A stretch of DNA of 5,518 nt, from contig SLFZ01000072.1 of the NCBI GenBank assembly GCA_007123975.1, positions 1-5,518 of the forward strand, written 5' to 3'. The stretch comes from Candidatus Izemoplasma sp. (GTDB taxonomy: Bacteria; Bacillota_I; Bacilli_A; Izemoplasmatales; Izemoplasmataceae). Below the pieces are notes generated by a model. That model made no database searches, was not told the origin of the DNA, and worked only from the letters and a program-made list of their open reading frames with translations. The translations under genes and the position numbers were made by a program. Positions 5,408-5,518 of this stretch are shown piece after piece (the stretch's first letter is position 1; every line of letters starts with the position of its first letter).

Positions 5408-5518
5408 GTAAATCGATGACCGGGACCGACGCGCGTTTCCCTGGGCCAAGCGAATCCGAGACGGTGGAAGTCGGATGCCAAAGACGCGAAGAGAACACCC
5501 GTGAGAGGCGGAAGAATA
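5408..5518 (+). promoter_or_regulatory. T-box riboswitch leader, Stem I (3' part outside window), probable Asn specifier
   Basis: T-box leaders sense uncharged tRNA and control aminoacyl-tRNA synthetase or amino acid genes by antitermination or translation. The K-turn strands are GATGA (5415-5419) and TGAG (5502-5505). Below the specifier loop CGGG (5421-5424) pairs with CCCG (5498-5501). CGCGT (5432-5436) pairs with ACGCG (5484-5488). The distal end has the interdigitated T-loop signature AGCGA (5449-5453) plus GGTGGAAG (5463-5470), with the stem ATCCGA (5454-5459) / TCGGAT (5471-5476). Comparing the spacing with the B. subtilis glyQS leader as I remember it (specifier, A, eight bases ending TGAG) gives AAC at 5494-5496, asparagine. 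AGA (Arg) is the main alternative register. The antiterminator with its TGGNACC-type bulge and the controlled gene lie beyond the window; asnS or an asparagine supply gene is expected by inference. Confidence 0.88.

Noticed and set aside
1..5518. Mobile element, CRISPR array, defence island or tRNA/rRNA gene
   Set aside because: All protein genes are conserved housekeeping types on one strand. No transposase, direct-repeat array, target duplication or clover-leaf was found, and there is no evidence here for a previously undescribed system.

Overview
The window is a compact, entirely plus-strand block of housekeeping genes from a Gram-positive bacterium, most likely a member of the Bacillota (Firmicutes, Bacilli side). 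The evidence is the linked set RNase M5 (rnmV) - 16S rRNA dimethyltransferase (rsmA/ksgA) - ispE - spoVG - prs, which follows the order known from the Bacillus origin-proximal region, together with purine-rich Shine-Dalgarno sites, U-tailed intrinsic terminators and a T-box leader. Base composition is not AT-rich, and the genes familiar from Bacillus between these markers (yabG, veg, sspF, purR, yabJ, glmU/gcaD) are absent. This argues for a lineage other than Bacillus itself, possibly Erysipelotrichia- or Mollicutes-related; that placement is inference. TGA serves as a stop (rnmV, ispE), so the genetic code appears standard. IspE indicates isoprenoid synthesis by the MEP pathway.

Layout: (1) 1-540, 3' part of pta (phosphate acetyltransferase), closed by a terminator at 539-559. 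(2) A promoter at 546-575 starts a three-gene unit: a diacylglycerol/lipid kinase (604-1512), rnmV (1521-2063) and rsmA (2060-2914). Translation in this unit is tightly packed: a Shine-Dalgarno site overlaps one stop codon, and rnmV and rsmA share an ATGA overlap. (3) A short gap with a possible weak terminator and an extended -10 promoter precedes ispE (2985-3827). (4) A strong promoter at 3853-3881 drives spoVG (3928-4191), which ends in a long hairpin terminator at 4219-4256. (5) A promoter abutting that terminator drives prs (4311-5294), which ends in a UUCG-loop terminator. (6) A consensus-like promoter at 5374-5401 begins a transcript whose leader is Stem I of a T-box riboswitch, cut by the window end. 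Its specifier reads best as AAC (asparagine).

Functional links: rnmV (5S rRNA maturation) and rsmA (16S rRNA dimethylation) both serve ribosome assembly. The lipid kinase and IspE belong to membrane lipid and isoprenoid supply, Prs makes PRPP for nucleotides and amino acids, and Pta handles acetyl-CoA/acetate. No mobile element, CRISPR array, tRNA/rRNA gene or novel defence-type system was seen. The points most worth a second look are the T-box leader, the repeated 13-base promoter block, the promoters fused to terminators, and a lipid kinase with an altered nucleotide-binding motif.
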